The notes under the pieces are model-generated. The model was given only the letters and a program-made list of their open reading frames with translations, was not told the DNA's origin and did no database searches. A stretch of DNA of 64,000 nucleotides. It comes from Calothrix sp. PCC 7103. Its GTDB lineage: Bacteria > Cyanobacteriota > Cyanobacteriia > Cyanobacteriales > Nostocaceae. The stretch is taken from positions 1,409,679 to 1,473,678 of the forward strand of contig NZ_KB217478.1 in the NCBI RefSeq assembly GCF_000331305.1, written 5' to 3'. Numbering within the stretch: position 1 is the stretch's first letter; each line of letters starts with the position of its first letter. Positions 53,819 to 63,203 of the stretch are shown one piece after another. The position numbers and the translations under genes are program-made.

Positions 53819-54496
53819 ATGAGTCAAGCGTTATTTAACCAAGAAATATTAAAAATTTTAGTAGTTGATGACCATGAGTTAATTTTAGGCTCAACTGTCC
53901 AGGTTTTAGAGCAGCACTATTCAAAAGTGGATATGCATACAGCTAAAACCGCATGGGAAGCTTTAGAAAAGTTAGATAAGATTAAGCCCCAATTATTTGT
54001 AGTTGATATTTCCATACCAGATAAAGATGGAGGAAGCGCGCGCTCGGAGGTAGGAATTAATTTAATTAAGACGGTGATGGAACGCTATCCCGAATTGCCT
54101 ATTGTCGTACAGAGTGCTGATTTTCGTCCTTTGGTGAAATTAAAATTTGCAATTCATGAACATGGCGCCGGGTTTATAGTCGCAGAGAAAAAGCTCACAA
54201 AACAAGAAATGTTAACCAGGGTGGACTGGGCACTTAATGGTGTAACTTATACACCTAAAGAAATGCGTTCAGGGTTAGAAATTAAAGAAGACTGGTTAAG
54301 GGTATTAGAGTTAGCTTTTAATCATGGACTGCAAGACAAAGCAATAGCCGAGGAGATGAATATAAGTGAGAGAACAGTACGTCGTCACTGGTCAAATATT
54401 CAGGATGCGTTGAGTATTTATGATTGTCCAGAAAAAAGAATAAACCTCCGGGTTCAAACGGGTATGCGAGCTAGGGAAGAAGGGTTAATTGATTGA
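53819..54496 (+). CDS. NarL/LuxR-type response regulator
   Basis: 225 residues. Receiver domain with the acidic pair D17/D18 (VVDDHE) and phospho-acceptor D63 (FVVDISIPDKDG); a short insertion (GGSARSEVG) follows the acceptor. The C-terminal LuxR helix-turn-helix is LQDKAIAEEMNISERTVRRH WSNIQDAL. It should bind DNA once phosphorylated, most likely by the CHASE2 kinase encoded 31 bp downstream. Targets are unknown. Confidence 0.93.
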   Translation: MSQALFNQEILKILVVDDHELILGSTVQVLEQHYSKVDMHTAKTAWEALEKLDKIKPQLFVVDISIPDKDGGSARSEVGINLIKTVMERYPELPIVVQSADFRPLVKLKFAIHEHGAGFIVAEKKLTKQEMLTRVDWALNGVTYTPKEMRSGLEIKEDWLRVLELAFNHGLQDKAIAEEMNISERTVRRHWSNIQDALSIYDCPEKRINLRVQTGMRAREEGLID

Positions 54497-54527
54497 TTAT
54501 TAAAATTGAAATAGCTGTAAATTAATA

Positions 54528-56426
54528 ATGATGCATAAATTTTGGAAAAAAATTAAGTCGGAATTTGCCGTTTGGCAAGTAGGTTTATTCCCAGGTTTAT
54601 TGATTTTTACTGCTGTTGTTATCGCGCGTCTAACAGGTTCACTACAATTTTTTGAGTTAGTGATGTTAGACAATTTTTTACGCTTACGTCCTTCCGAACC
54701 AATGGACGAAAGAATTGTAATTGTTGGCATTACTGAAAAAGATATTCAAAAAGTAAAAAGATATCCTATTCCTGATGAAAATATTGCTAATCTTTTAGAA
54801 AAAATTCGCGAATATCAACCTGCTGCTATTGGTCTTGATATTGTTCGCGATTTCCCTATTGAACCAGGAAGTAAGCGATTAAACGCAATTTTTAACGATG
54901 AAAGCAATAACGATGTATTTGCTATTGAAAAAGTCTTAAAAGACCGTGATGGCTATTCTATAGCACCACCACCTGAAATTTATCCAGATATGGTAGGATT
55001 TGTAGATGCAATACCCGATGACGATGGTTATTTACGACGCAGTATTTTAGATATTTCTCATGGACAACCAGAACCTCGCTTATCTCTATCTTTATTGTTA
55101 GCAGAACGTTATTTACATGTTCGCGATTCAAAACTTGTATTAGAAAGAGGGAAAAAAGACCCAGGTGCAACTCGTTTCGGTTCTGTAGAATTTACGCGCT
55201 TTCAAACAAATTCTGGTGGATATATTAATGCGGATGCTGGTGAAAATCAAATATTCTTGAATTATCGCAGTGGAAATAAACCTTTTCGCTTTATTTCTGC
55301 TGGTGAAGTTGAAAAGGGAAAACTGCAAAATGGCACAAAAATAAATCCTGAATGGTTTAAGAATCGTATTGTTTTGGTAGGTATTACTGCTTTAAGTGAG
55401 AAAGATGTTGTAAATTCATTTGCGGTTGGAGGAATAAACCCTGCACTGGTGTATGGTGTAGAAGCGCAAGCTCATGCAACAAGTCAAATTATTAGTGCAG
55501 TGTTAGATGGAAGACCATTACTTCAAGTCTGGTCTGATGGTTGGGAGTATATATGGATTCTTGCTTGGGGGGTAGTAGGAATTAGTCTTGGAAGATTTTT
55601 GCAATCACCCTGGAAGATAATGCTTGTTTTGCTGATAAGTAGTGGGTTTTTAATTTTATTGTGTTATGGATTAATTATTATTGGCTGGTGGGTTCCTATT
55701 GTTCCAACTATAATTATTTTATGGTTAAATGGTGGAGGGTTGACGGCTACTTTATTTTATCGCTACTACCAGAATATCAAAGAACGTGAATCAAGATTGA
55801 GACAAAAAGAAGCAGTTAAACAACGTATCTTTACAAGAATTCATAATGAACCGCTACAAACTTTACAATTACTTCTTAGAGAGAAAGATAATATTCCCGA
55901 ATCTTTAATGCTAAAATTAGAATATTTAGATAAAGAAATTCGAGACATTTGTGATGATGAAAAAGCGCATTTACTAGATGAAGATAATGTTTTAGTATTA
56001 GGAAATGATACAACAATAGATTTACACCATCCACTACGTGAATTATTACAAAATGTTTATATTCATACTTTAGAAAAAGATTTTCCCAATTTTCAATCTA
56101 TTAAAGTTAAAATTATTACATTTGACTCTATTGATGATTCTAAGTTGAACATAGAAGATAAGCGGGGTATATGTAGGTTTCTTGAAGAGGCATTGATAAA
56201 TGTGGGTAAGTATGCTTACGGCGCCACACGTTTGCATGTTGTTTGTAAGCAAGAGAATGATAAGCAAATAATTAGAGTTACAGATAACGGAATAGGAATG
56301 ATTCAAACTTCTCAATCTCAGTCTTTAGGAACAAACTTAACTAATAAGTTAGCAAAAAACCTCTGTGGCGAATTTCGTAGATACTCTCATACTCCCAAAG
56401 GAACTGTTTGTGAGTTTATGTGGTAA
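54528..56426 (+). CDS. CHASE2-domain sensor histidine kinase
   Basis: 632 residues. An N-terminal membrane segment (about 20-42), a large extracytoplasmic CHASE2 domain (about 45-325, with DERIVIVGITEKDIQK and AAIGLDIVRDFP), three membrane segments (about 335-405), a short coil, and a NarX-type transmitter: phospho-acceptor H439 in RIHNEPLQTLQLL, N-box EEALINVGKYAYGA, G-box DNGIGM near 587. The ATP-binding domain looks intact. The CHASE2 ligand is unknown. It forms a two-component pair with the regulator just upstream and stands beside DUF928 and CHAT genes. Confidence 0.94.
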   Translation: MMHKFWKKIKSEFAVWQVGLFPGLLIFTAVVIARLTGSLQFFELVMLDNFLRLRPSEPMDERIVIVGITEKDIQKVKRYPIPDENIANLLEKIREYQPAAIGLDIVRDFPIEPGSKRLNAIFNDESNNDVFAIEKVLKDRDGYSIAPPPEIYPDMVGFVDAIPDDDGYLRRSILDISHGQPEPRLSLSLLLAERYLHVRDSKLVLERGKKDPGATRFGSVEFTRFQTNSGGYINADAGENQIFLNYRSGNKPFRFISAGEVEKGKLQNGTKINPEWFKNRIVLVGITALSEKDVVNSFAVGGINPALVYGVEAQAHATSQIISAVLDGRPLLQVWSDGWEYIWILAWGVVGISLGRFLQSPWKIMLVLLISSGFLILLCYGLIIIGWWVPIVPTIIILWLNGGGLTATLFYRYYQNIKERESRLRQKEAVKQRIFTRIHNEPLQTLQLLLREKDNIPESLMLKLEYLDKEIRDICDDEKAHLLDEDNVLVLGNDTTIDLHHPLRELLQNVYIHTLEKDFPNFQSIKVKIITFDSIDDSKLNIEDKRGICRFLEEALINVGKYAYGATRLHVVCKQENDKQIIRVTDNGIGMIQTSQSQSLGTNLTNKLAKNLCGEFRRYSHTPKGTVCEFMW

Positions 56427-56654
56427 ATCTTGTTAGAAACCCTCCCCTAACCCTCTCCTACGAGGAGAGGAGAATAGATGTACTTCTCATTTTTTTTATA
56501 AGGAGCCTGTTGGGGGTTAGGTAACAATGGCGCCAGGTATGTTACCCCTAAATATTTTAGTGCAGTTTTCTGCATCTCAATCGGCACCCCTCTTTGTGGT
56601 ATTTATAAGCATAAACTCGTATTCTATAAATAAGAGAATATTTTAGTAAAAGTT

Positions 56655-57512
56655 ATGAGCAAGCAGAAATTCGCCTTGAGAATCTGGAAAAACAAATACA
56701 TCCCTTTCTTTTGTTCGTTGATAGTTTTTTTTAGTATTTTAACCCCAGTAAAAGCCCATATGCTGGTAAATAATCAATCTCTTATCAGTCAAAATAATAC
56801 TAGGCAACCTCAAACAAAACCAAGAATTAGAAGAATTAGAAAAAAATATAAACAATCTCCAAACACAGTTCCAATAAAAGACACCACATCATCATCTATT
56901 AAAGGTACAAGAACGTTTAATTCGTGTGAGAGCAAGTCAGAAGAAAAAATAACAATCTTAGCACCAAGTAAAGGCAATAATGGTAAAACAGTATCAACAA
57001 ACCCGACATTTGCTTGGTACATACCTGTGGCAAATCCTTATTTGGTAAGGTTTTCTATATTTCAAGATGAAGAGAAAGAACCTTTTTACTCCAGTAAACG
57101 AGTTCCTAGTAAACAGGGAATAATGGTACATACACTACCAAAGAATCTTAGCTTATCTGCTAATCGAAACTATACTTGGAAAGTCATAATCTACTGTAAT
57201 TCCGCTGAAACATCGAAGAATTTCGCAGTTGAATCGAAGTTACAAGTAGTGCAAGTACCATCAAATTTGGAAACACAAATTAATTCGATAAATAACCCAT
57301 TAGAAATAGTAGGATTATATGCAGACAATGGCTTATGGTATGATGCATTCGCTCAAACTTTACAAAATTCAAACAATTATTTAATGGCAGAAGAAAAACT
57401 TTGGTTATTGGTAGATTTGAAAAATGAAGATACTGATAAAGATTTACAAATTCAACTTCAGAAAATCATTGATAGAATGAGTAGTAAATCAGAAAATATA
57501 AACACAATATAA
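56655..57512 (+). CDS. Exported DUF928 domain protein
   Basis: 285 residues. Signal peptide about 1-35 (FFCSLIVFFSILTPVKA). A Lys/Arg/Thr-rich linker is followed by a DUF928 domain (about 95-215): ILAPSKGNNGKTVSTNPTFA WYIP, LVRFSIFQDE, NLSLSANRNYTWKVIIYCNS. The C-terminal helical tail (NNPLEIVGLYADNGLWYDAF) is also typical. DUF928 proteins are predicted to be secreted and recur in cyanobacteria next to CHASE2 and CHAT genes; their function is unknown. It is separated from the kinase by 228 bp and is convergent with the CHAT gene. Confidence 0.88.
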   Translation: MSKQKFALRIWKNKYIPFFCSLIVFFSILTPVKAHMLVNNQSLISQNNTRQPQTKPRIRRIRKKYKQSPNTVPIKDTTSSSIKGTRTFNSCESKSEEKITILAPSKGNNGKTVSTNPTFAWYIPVANPYLVRFSIFQDEEKEPFYSSKRVPSKQGIMVHTLPKNLSLSANRNYTWKVIIYCNSAETSKNFAVESKLQVVQVPSNLETQINSINNPLEIVGLYADNGLWYDAFAQTLQNSNNYLMAEEKLWLLVDLKNEDTDKDLQIQLQKIIDRMSSKSENINTI

Positions 57513-57523
57513 ATTTATTACTA

Positions 57524-57541
57524 GATAGGTATATACCTATC
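57524..57541. terminator. Bidirectional terminator between the DUF928 and CHAT genes
   Basis: GATAGGTATATACCTATC is a perfect 18-bp palindrome followed by TTTT, in the 38-bp gap between the two convergent stop codons. Confidence 0.75.
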
Positions 57542-57550
57542 TTTTCGTTG

Positions 57551-60310
57551 TTACTGCCAATTACCTACTAATATAAACGGCGCCCAGTAATAAGGATGCC
57601 GTTTTTGCTTTTTCAGATCATTTTGAGCTTCTTGTAGTGCTTGTGCTTTAGTCAATTGAGATTTACTTAAGCTTTGATAAAATACTTCAGTTAGACCTGC
57701 TGTTGCAGCATCATCAATAGACCACAATGATGCTAAAGTACTTTTTGCACCTGCTTGTACTGCAATTCCAGCTAGTCCTAATGATGAACGATCATCTCCT
57801 ACAGCACTGTCACAAGCAGTGATAGCAAGTAAATCAATTCTATTTTGCCTCTTTGTTTGACTACGAATTATTTCATCTAACTCTGTAATGGTTAATTTTT
57901 CTTTACCTTGTTCTCTTTCTCCTGTAACAATAAATGTATCTTTTGATTCTGCACCAGCTTCTCCGTGTGTTGCCATATGAATTACAGAATATATCTGTTT
58001 ATTTAGTTCTGCTTCCAAATTTTTGCGGTTAAAGTTTTCATTTTTCAATATTCTCTTGTTTGGAATTGAATTTATCTCTTGTACGACATGTTCTAAGAGC
58101 TTGAATTCTTCACCATCGATTACTCTTTTTTCTGCTAATCCTAATGCTAAAACTTGTAAACGACTTTTATCAAACTTTTTATTATCAATAAGAGAAAGAC
58201 TGGGTACAGTTGCAATTGCATATTTTTCAACTAAAAACTTTTCTCCATCATGTAACCCAGCCATCGGTACACTTTGAAAAATACCATCTTGAACAAAAAG
58301 AATTGTTTTAATTTGATTGTTTTTAAAAGATGTTTCATTCTCAAAAGGTTGAATAAGTATTCTATAAAGCTCTTGTGCTGGGAGCATATAGTCCTTTTCA
58401 TTAGAATATTTATCCTGTATTTCTTTACGGTAGTTGATAATTTTCTTTCTAAGACTTTCTTTGTCTTCGTCAATCCATATAACTTTTGACGATATTTCTG
58501 ATTCTCCGCTGGGTAAAGTCAAAATTATGGCTGTTTTATTATCAAAAATAATTGAGCTAATAATGGCTGTTTGTTTATTACCGCCAATTAATGATACTAT
58601 TTTATCTTTAAATTTACTTTTATGTTTATTATCCGAATTATCAGGCTCATTATTTAAATCTTGTTCAGGAATGTTTATTATACAGTCGCTACCAAAATAA
58701 TTCTGTAGTTCTCCTATTTTTAAAGAGTCTGTTGTCTCTAATGCTCCTAGTAAATCTTGACTATCATATTGATTTGATTTATTTTCTTTATTATCAGCTT
58801 CTGCATTTAACTGTAATGCTATTAATCCACGATAAATTGGTTCAACTTCGTCTCGAAAATCGAATTGAAAGTTACGGTTATCACTCAGTATTTCCTGACG
58901 CACTTTTTCTAAGCTGTGTTTAGAGTTTTTGTAGGCAATAATTGCATCAGCTATTTTACCTTGCTTTCTTAAAATTCTTCCTGCTTGCCATTCCCAAAGA
59001 AATAAGCTATCTTTTGCTGCTAAGTTTCGCTCTACTGCGTCTCTAGCTTGTTTGGTATAATATAGTGCCATATCATATTTATTACTGCACTCGTATAGTT
59101 TACCTAATTTGCCCAGAGCAAAAGATTTAGCACGGTTATCTTTAATTTGATCAGCAATATCAGCAGCTTTTTTCAGTAAATTTTCTGCTTCATATTCAAA
59201 AACTTTATTAGAAACGCTTACTAATGCTTCTTGCGAACATTGACTGAAACTTATAGGTAAACCATTCTCATCGACAGTTGGTTGCAATTTATCAGCCAAA
59301 TCAATATATATATAAGCTGTTTGACTATTGTTCGGCAAAGCTTTTGATAATTCTCTAGCATCGTTCCATAATTCTTGTAATTTTACATTTTCGCTTGTTT
59401 TTGTACGTTTATAAATAAAAAGTTTACTTAGGAATATTTGAACTTCTGCTAATTTACTGTCTGTTTGTCTTACAAGTTCAAGGCTTTTTTCTAATTCTTT
59501 TAATCCTCTTTCATCATCTTGTTTTGCTTCTTTTATCTTATTTTCTGTATCATCTCCCTGTTTTTTAAGAGAAAAAGCACGACGATAGTTAAGTGACGCG
59601 CGATTAATATATATATTAGCACGGCTATTTAATATAGCAATTTGATAATTTTTGTTATGGACTTTATCCTCATTTATCTTATCACCCTCTTTGAGTATTG
59701 TTATTGCTTTGCACTTGTCATCTTCACAACTTTCAAATAACCGATAAGCTTCTCCTAAACTTCCTAATGCAGCAACTTGTCCTTCAAAATCATTATTCTT
59801 TTGGGCAATTTGCAAAGCTGAACCAGTTTGACATTTATCGGTATCATCAGAATTACATAAAAGCTCGATTGCTTTTTTGGGTTGCCCGTAACTAGTGTAT
59901 ACCTGCGCTAGTTCGGTGAGTGAGCGTCCGAATTTTGATACATCTCCTAATTGACTATACAAGGGTACTACATATCCCCAGTGTTTTATTGCGTTTTCTG
60001 TTTGCCCTACTTGCTGATATGCTCTGGCTAAGTTTTCTGAAATGATTGCTTTATTTCGAGGATTACTATTATTTTTTTCTATATCTAAAGCTTTGTTCCA
60101 ATCTTCAATTGCATCAAGATATTGGTTTGCTTGATATTTTTTTACACCTTCTTGTACCCATTGACTTGATGTACTATTTTGTGCATTGGTAGCTTTACCA
60201 ATTTGAATTTGAATAGTACTAGATGTAATATTACCTAACCACAAACATACCGTCAGGCTAATACAGCAAAGGGATACCAGTAATTGATGCTTGCGAGATA
60301 GGTGTTTCAT
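57551..60310 (-). CDS. Exported TPR protein with a C-terminal CHAT (caspase-like) protease domain
   Basis: 919 residues. An N-terminal signal or anchor segment (about 8-30, LLVSLCCISLTVCLWLGN) suggests export. TPR units cover about 50-490 (YLDAIEDWNKAL, NAIKHWGYVVPLYSQLGD, KAIELL and others). The CHAT domain (about 640-919) keeps the catalytic dyad: H782 in HMATHGEAG and C833 in AITACDSAVGD. CHAT proteases belong to the caspase/separase clan CD; relatives such as TPR-CHAT in type III-E CRISPR cut a protein target. Target and trigger here are unknown. It is divergent from the truncated TpsA copy. Confidence 0.94.
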   Translation of the reverse strand: MKHLSRKHQLLVSLCCISLTVCLWLGNITSSTIQIQIGKATNAQNSTSSQWVQEGVKKYQANQYLDAIEDWNKALDIEKNNSNPRNKAIISENLARAYQQVGQTENAIKHWGYVVPLYSQLGDVSKFGRSLTELAQVYTSYGQPKKAIELLCNSDDTDKCQTGSALQIAQKNNDFEGQVAALGSLGEAYRLFESCEDDKCKAITILKEGDKINEDKVHNKNYQIAILNSRANIYINRASLNYRRAFSLKKQGDDTENKIKEAKQDDERGLKELEKSLELVRQTDSKLAEVQIFLSKLFIYKRTKTSENVKLQELWNDARELSKALPNNSQTAYIYIDLADKLQPTVDENGLPISFSQCSQEALVSVSNKVFEYEAENLLKKAADIADQIKDNRAKSFALGKLGKLYECSNKYDMALYYTKQARDAVERNLAAKDSLFLWEWQAGRILRKQGKIADAIIAYKNSKHSLEKVRQEILSDNRNFQFDFRDEVEPIYRGLIALQLNAEADNKENKSNQYDSQDLLGALETTDSLKIGELQNYFGSDCIINIPEQDLNNEPDNSDNKHKSKFKDKIVSLIGGNKQTAIISSIIFDNKTAIILTLPSGESEISSKVIWIDEDKESLRKKIINYRKEIQDKYSNEKDYMLPAQELYRILIQPFENETSFKNNQIKTILFVQDGIFQSVPMAGLHDGEKFLVEKYAIATVPSLSLIDNKKFDKSRLQVLALGLAEKRVIDGEEFKLLEHVVQEINSIPNKRILKNENFNRKNLEAELNKQIYSVIHMATHGEAGAESKDTFIVTGEREQGKEKLTITELDEIIRSQTKRQNRIDLLAITACDSAVGDDRSSLGLAGIAVQAGAKSTLASLWSIDDAATAGLTEVFYQSLSKSQLTKAQALQEAQNDLKKQKRHPYYWAPFILVGNWQ

Positions 60311-60404
60311 TAGCTAATTATAAAGGTTTTTAAACCAAAACAAGACTAAACGAGGATTTTAAATTCATATATAGACAAAACCATACCACTATTAGGGTGA
60401 TATA

Positions 60405-60757
60405 TGAATGTAGTATAGATTACTTTTACATGGAAACATTCTCATGGTATTTTTGTAAACATGTTGATTATCACTTTCAGTTCGCCTCGTTTGGATAAGT
60501 GTAGACAGGCGCCCGTTAGTAAATCTATTGTTCCGAAAGATTGAACTTATCAATACCAGGAGAGACTCGAAGTGAAAAATGTTGGTTTGGGCAGTATCAT
60601 TTGGCGTTTGAGTACATCTCTTTTACTTGGATGCATAAGTGCTTTCACTACATCTATCAGTCCAAGTTTTGCCCAAAGTAACATCGTCCCGACGAAACCC
60701 TAGGAGTTACTAAGTCTTCGAGGGTTATTTTCAACTTTAACGGCGCCGCAAACGATG
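60405..60757 (+). pseudogene. Truncated, frameshifted copy of the TpsA gene with its upstream region (copy A)
   Basis: Upstream homology to copy C begins near 60431 and to copy B near 60405. The reading frame starts at GTG 60572 after CAGGAGAGAC and encodes the same signal peptide as the intact gene (MKNVGLGSIIWRLSTSLLLG). A one-base deletion near 60690 (GTCCCGAC against GTACCCGAC) shifts the frame to a stop at 60701-60703. Nucleotide similarity continues to about 60757 and then ends abruptly. The product would be a 43-residue secreted peptide at most. Confidence 0.88.
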
Positions 60758-60932
60758 GTACCTATCATTTCATGAAAACTTTAATAATCATTATTATTTT
60801 TATTGAATCGTAAATTATTTACAAATTCATCATAAAATTTTGACTCTTAAACAATTTGTAATGTTTTTAATTACAGTATTTTTGTTCGATAGTATATTAT
60901 GATTAATCGAATAAGTTCAATCCATTTTAAAA
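60758..60932. other. AT-rich spacer before the Rpn-type gene
   Basis: 175 bp, strongly AT-rich, no gene. It starts where homology to the TpsA gene stops and probably contains the promoter of the gene at 60933. Confidence 0.5.
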
Positions 60933-61919
60933 ATGACTAATAATAACGACATAAATAATAGCAGCGAAACAAGGGAAGCAAGCGAGAACAAAATCAAAAA
61001 TCCCCCGACTAAATATGATTCGCCTTGGAAGGATATATTACAGATATATTTTAAGGATTTTATGGAGTTCTTCTTTCCTGCCGCGTATAACCAAATTGAT
61101 TGGACAAAAAAAATAGAGTTTTTAGATAAGGAACTTGAAGAAGTCACTAAAGATGCTGCGATTGGGCGCCGTTTTGCCGACAAGTTAGTAAAAATATATC
61201 TCAGAAATGGTCGAGAGGAGTGGGTATTAATACATATTGAAGTACAATCGCAAGAAGAAGAAGATTTTGCGATGCGGATGTATATCTATAATTATCGCAT
61301 CTACGATAATTATAAAAAAACTGTAGCTTCGCTGGCAATTTTGGGTGATGAAAAAGAAAATTGGCGCCCGTCGAGCTTTGGTTACAGTTTGTTTGGCTGC
61401 TCGTTAAATTTTGAGTTTCCAATTATAAAATTAGTAGACTATACTCAAAGACTAGCTGAACTCGAAAACGATGAAAACCCTTTTGCAACGGTAGTTATGG
61501 CACACCTGGCTGCTCTTAATACCCGTGAAGACCGCCAAGAACGTAAAGTACAGAAGCTGGCTTTGGTAAGAAGATTATATGAAAAAGGATTAGAGGAACA
61601 GGAGGTCATAAATTTACTAGCTTTTGTAGATTGGATGCTGACTCTACCACCGGACATTGAAGCAGAGTTTAAACTTGAAGTAAAACAACTTGAGGCTGGA
61701 CGACGTATGAAGTATGTAACATCTTTTGAGCGCAGTGCAAGGCAGGAGCAAACATTATTACTGGTAACACGGCAACTTAATCGCCGTTTGGGTAATATTG
61801 ATGAGGCTATCTTAGAGCGTGTGCGCTCTTTGTCTACTGAACAGTTAGAAGCGTTAGCTGAGGAATTACTTGATTTTACATCGGTTACTGATTTAACCAA
61901 CTGGTTATCAAATGGGTAA
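60933..61919 (+). CDS. Rpn/DUF4351 family putative nuclease (second copy)
   Basis: 328 residues. It is paralogous to the gene at 43787-44743: KYDSPWKDILQIYFKDFMEF FFPAAYNQIDW, then RFADKLVKIYLRNGREEWVLIHIEVQSQ with the ExQ nuclease core, and WRPSSFGYSLFG. The C-terminal about 55 residues (LLVTRQLNRRLGNIDEAILE RVRSLSTEQLEALAEELLDF) form a DUF4351 segment. A PD-(D/E)XK nuclease role in recombination is inferred from Rpn proteins. It lies between the TpsA copies and may have been involved in, or simply arrived with, that rearrangement. Confidence 0.87.
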   Translation: MTNNNDINNSSETREASENKIKNPPTKYDSPWKDILQIYFKDFMEFFFPAAYNQIDWTKKIEFLDKELEEVTKDAAIGRRFADKLVKIYLRNGREEWVLIHIEVQSQEEEDFAMRMYIYNYRIYDNYKKTVASLAILGDEKENWRPSSFGYSLFGCSLNFEFPIIKLVDYTQRLAELENDENPFATVVMAHLAALNTREDRQERKVQKLALVRRLYEKGLEEQEVINLLAFVDWMLTLPPDIEAEFKLEVKQLEAGRRMKYVTSFERSARQEQTLLLVTRQLNRRLGNIDEAILERVRSLSTEQLEALAEELLDFTSVTDLTNWLSNG

Positions 61920-61926
61920 TGGCAGG

Positions 61927-62117
61927 CACATACCCGCCCTAGTGGTTCATGTTATAAGTTTTGAGGGTAAAAATATTAGCAACGGATGACTCTAGAATGT
62001 AACGGATGGGTAATTTTAGATAACGAGACTTTGTTTGTATCAAATAAATCATCCGTTACATCCGTTGTATCCGTTGCCAGCCTACTCCCCAAAATTAATG
62101 ACACATACCCGCCCTAG
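61927..62117. repeat. Segment bounded by 16-bp direct repeats
   Basis: CACATACCCGCCCTAG occurs at 61927-61942 and 62102-62117. The enclosed 159 bp contain TGTAACGGATG (61998-62008) and its reverse complement CATCCGTTACA (62050-62060) plus further CCGTT repeats. It looks like an inserted or duplicated non-coding unit, but no terminal inverted repeats were found. Confidence 0.6.
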
Positions 62118-62171
62118 ACTATAAGCAAGTGGGCTAACTGTAGCGAAGCCTGCTATAAGCAGACCAATGAG

Positions 62172-62280
62172 TACGGATGTAATATAAATTACTTTTGTAT
62201 GGGAACACTCTCATGGTATTTTTAAAAACATATTGATTATCACTCTCGGTTCGCTTTTTTTAGATAAATATAAACAGGCG
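62172..62280 (+). repeat. Orphan copy of the TpsA upstream region (copy B)
   Basis: About 110 bp resemble 60405-60510 and 63064-63140: the TCTCATGGTATTTTT stretch, ACATATTGATTATCACTCTC and CAGGCGCC. Homology ends shortly after the GGCGCC, and no signal-peptide sequence follows, so only the promoter or leader portion is present. Confidence 0.8.
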
Positions 62281-62308
62281 CCGCAACGAAACGTAATGCA
62301 TTAAAACT

Positions 62309-62644
62309 TTAACTAAAGATATGGTGGTCAGATAAATTTCCTGCTTCAATAGCAACGTCTGATAATGCTTCTGAGTCCTGACTGATTTTGTCCCAACGGT
62401 ATTGCCAGCGTGCCAAGGTTCTTCCTACATCAACTAGCTCTGCTGCTTGTTCTACGTCAACTTCTACTAAAGTCGGCACCGTCCACTCTATAAAGAACAA
62501 ACTTTCTCTAATCAACGAAGCTGCTGTATCGAGGTTATTTCCCACTTCTCGCTTGATGGCGCCGAGGTTGTTTGCTATCTTGCTTAAACGAGTAGCAACG
62601 TCATCTTGTACAAAAATCTTTTCTTGCTGTATTAAATCTGTCAT
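62309..62644 (-). CDS. Small hypothetical protein paired with the DUF5674 protein
   Basis: 111 residues, mostly helical and acidic: MTDLIQQEKIFVQDDVATRL, then NNLGAIKREVGNNLDTAASL IRESLFFIEWTVPTLVEVDV. No membrane segment or catalytic motif is recognised. Its start overlaps the stop of the DUF5674 gene by four bases (ATGA), so the two are translated together. The arrangement resembles a toxin-antitoxin or regulator pair, but neither role is shown. Confidence 0.75.
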   Translation of the reverse strand: MTDLIQQEKIFVQDDVATRLSKIANNLGAIKREVGNNLDTAASLIRESLFFIEWTVPTLVEVDVEQAAELVDVGRTLARWQYRWDKISQDSEALSDVAIEAGNLSDHHIFS

Positions 62645-62967
62645 ATTCCACCTAGCAGTTCTATAATAATTTTTGCAACTCTTTCTCTTATGATAGAGTC
62701 TGATATTTCCATTGAACGATTTTGAGGAGCGCGAATATTAATCAAGGAGTCGTAAATAATTTCCTGTGTATCAGGCTCAAAACCCGCTCCCCAAATATCT
62801 TTTTGCTTACTGCCATCTGCAAGTAATTCCTGCTCACAGTAATAATGCATCTCTCCTCCACCTGCCAATATACGACGCTCGATATCGACTGCTAGCTTGA
62901 TAAACATTCCAAATTCCAAGAGCATCTCCTCCATCTCCTCGGTAGTCGCACGCCTGCGTATTATCAA
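62641..62967 (-). CDS. DUF5674 family protein
   Basis: 108 residues. The sequence IRRRATTEEMEEMLLEFGMF IKLAVDIERRILAGGGEMHY followed by ADGSKQKDIWGAGFEPDTQE and IYDSLINIRAPQNRSMEISD SIIRERV matches the DUF5674 pattern as I remember it (AGGGE-H, LWG, INIRP-QN-S). The function of the family is unknown. It is the first gene of a two-gene minus-strand unit, divergent from the intact TpsA gene. Confidence 0.8.
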   Translation of the reverse strand: MIIRRRATTEEMEEMLLEFGMFIKLAVDIERRILAGGGEMHYYCEQELLADGSKQKDIWGAGFEPDTQEIIYDSLINIRAPQNRSMEISDSIIRERVAKIIIELLGGI

Positions 62968-63063
62968 AACACAGAGGCACTAGATGCTAATGTTTATGAG
63001 TTATTTAACTCACCCGAAATATTTATTAGCATTACTTGACAAAAAAATCACAATTTAGGCACC

Positions 63064-63203
63064 GGAAACATTCTCATGGTATTTTTTAAAACATATTGAT
63101 TACCACTCTCGGTTCGCCTTGTTTGAATAAATATAGACAGGCGCCCGTTAATAAATCAATTGTTCCGAAAGATTGAACTTTTCGACACCAGGAGAGACTC
63201 AAA
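63064..63203 (+). promoter_or_regulatory. Upstream region of the intact TpsA gene (copy C)
   Basis: 140 bp shared with copies A and B. Conserved landmarks are TCTCATGGTATTTTT, TTGATTA-CACT, AGACAGGCGCCCGTTA, TTGTTCCGAAAGATTGAAC and the ribosome-binding site CAGGAGAGAC. The conservation between diverged copies suggests it includes the promoter and 5' leader. Confidence 0.65.

Noticed and set aside
61445-61900. 151-codon minus-strand frame opposite the Rpn-type gene
   Set aside because: Ser-rich shadow of the coding strand; no family resemblance.
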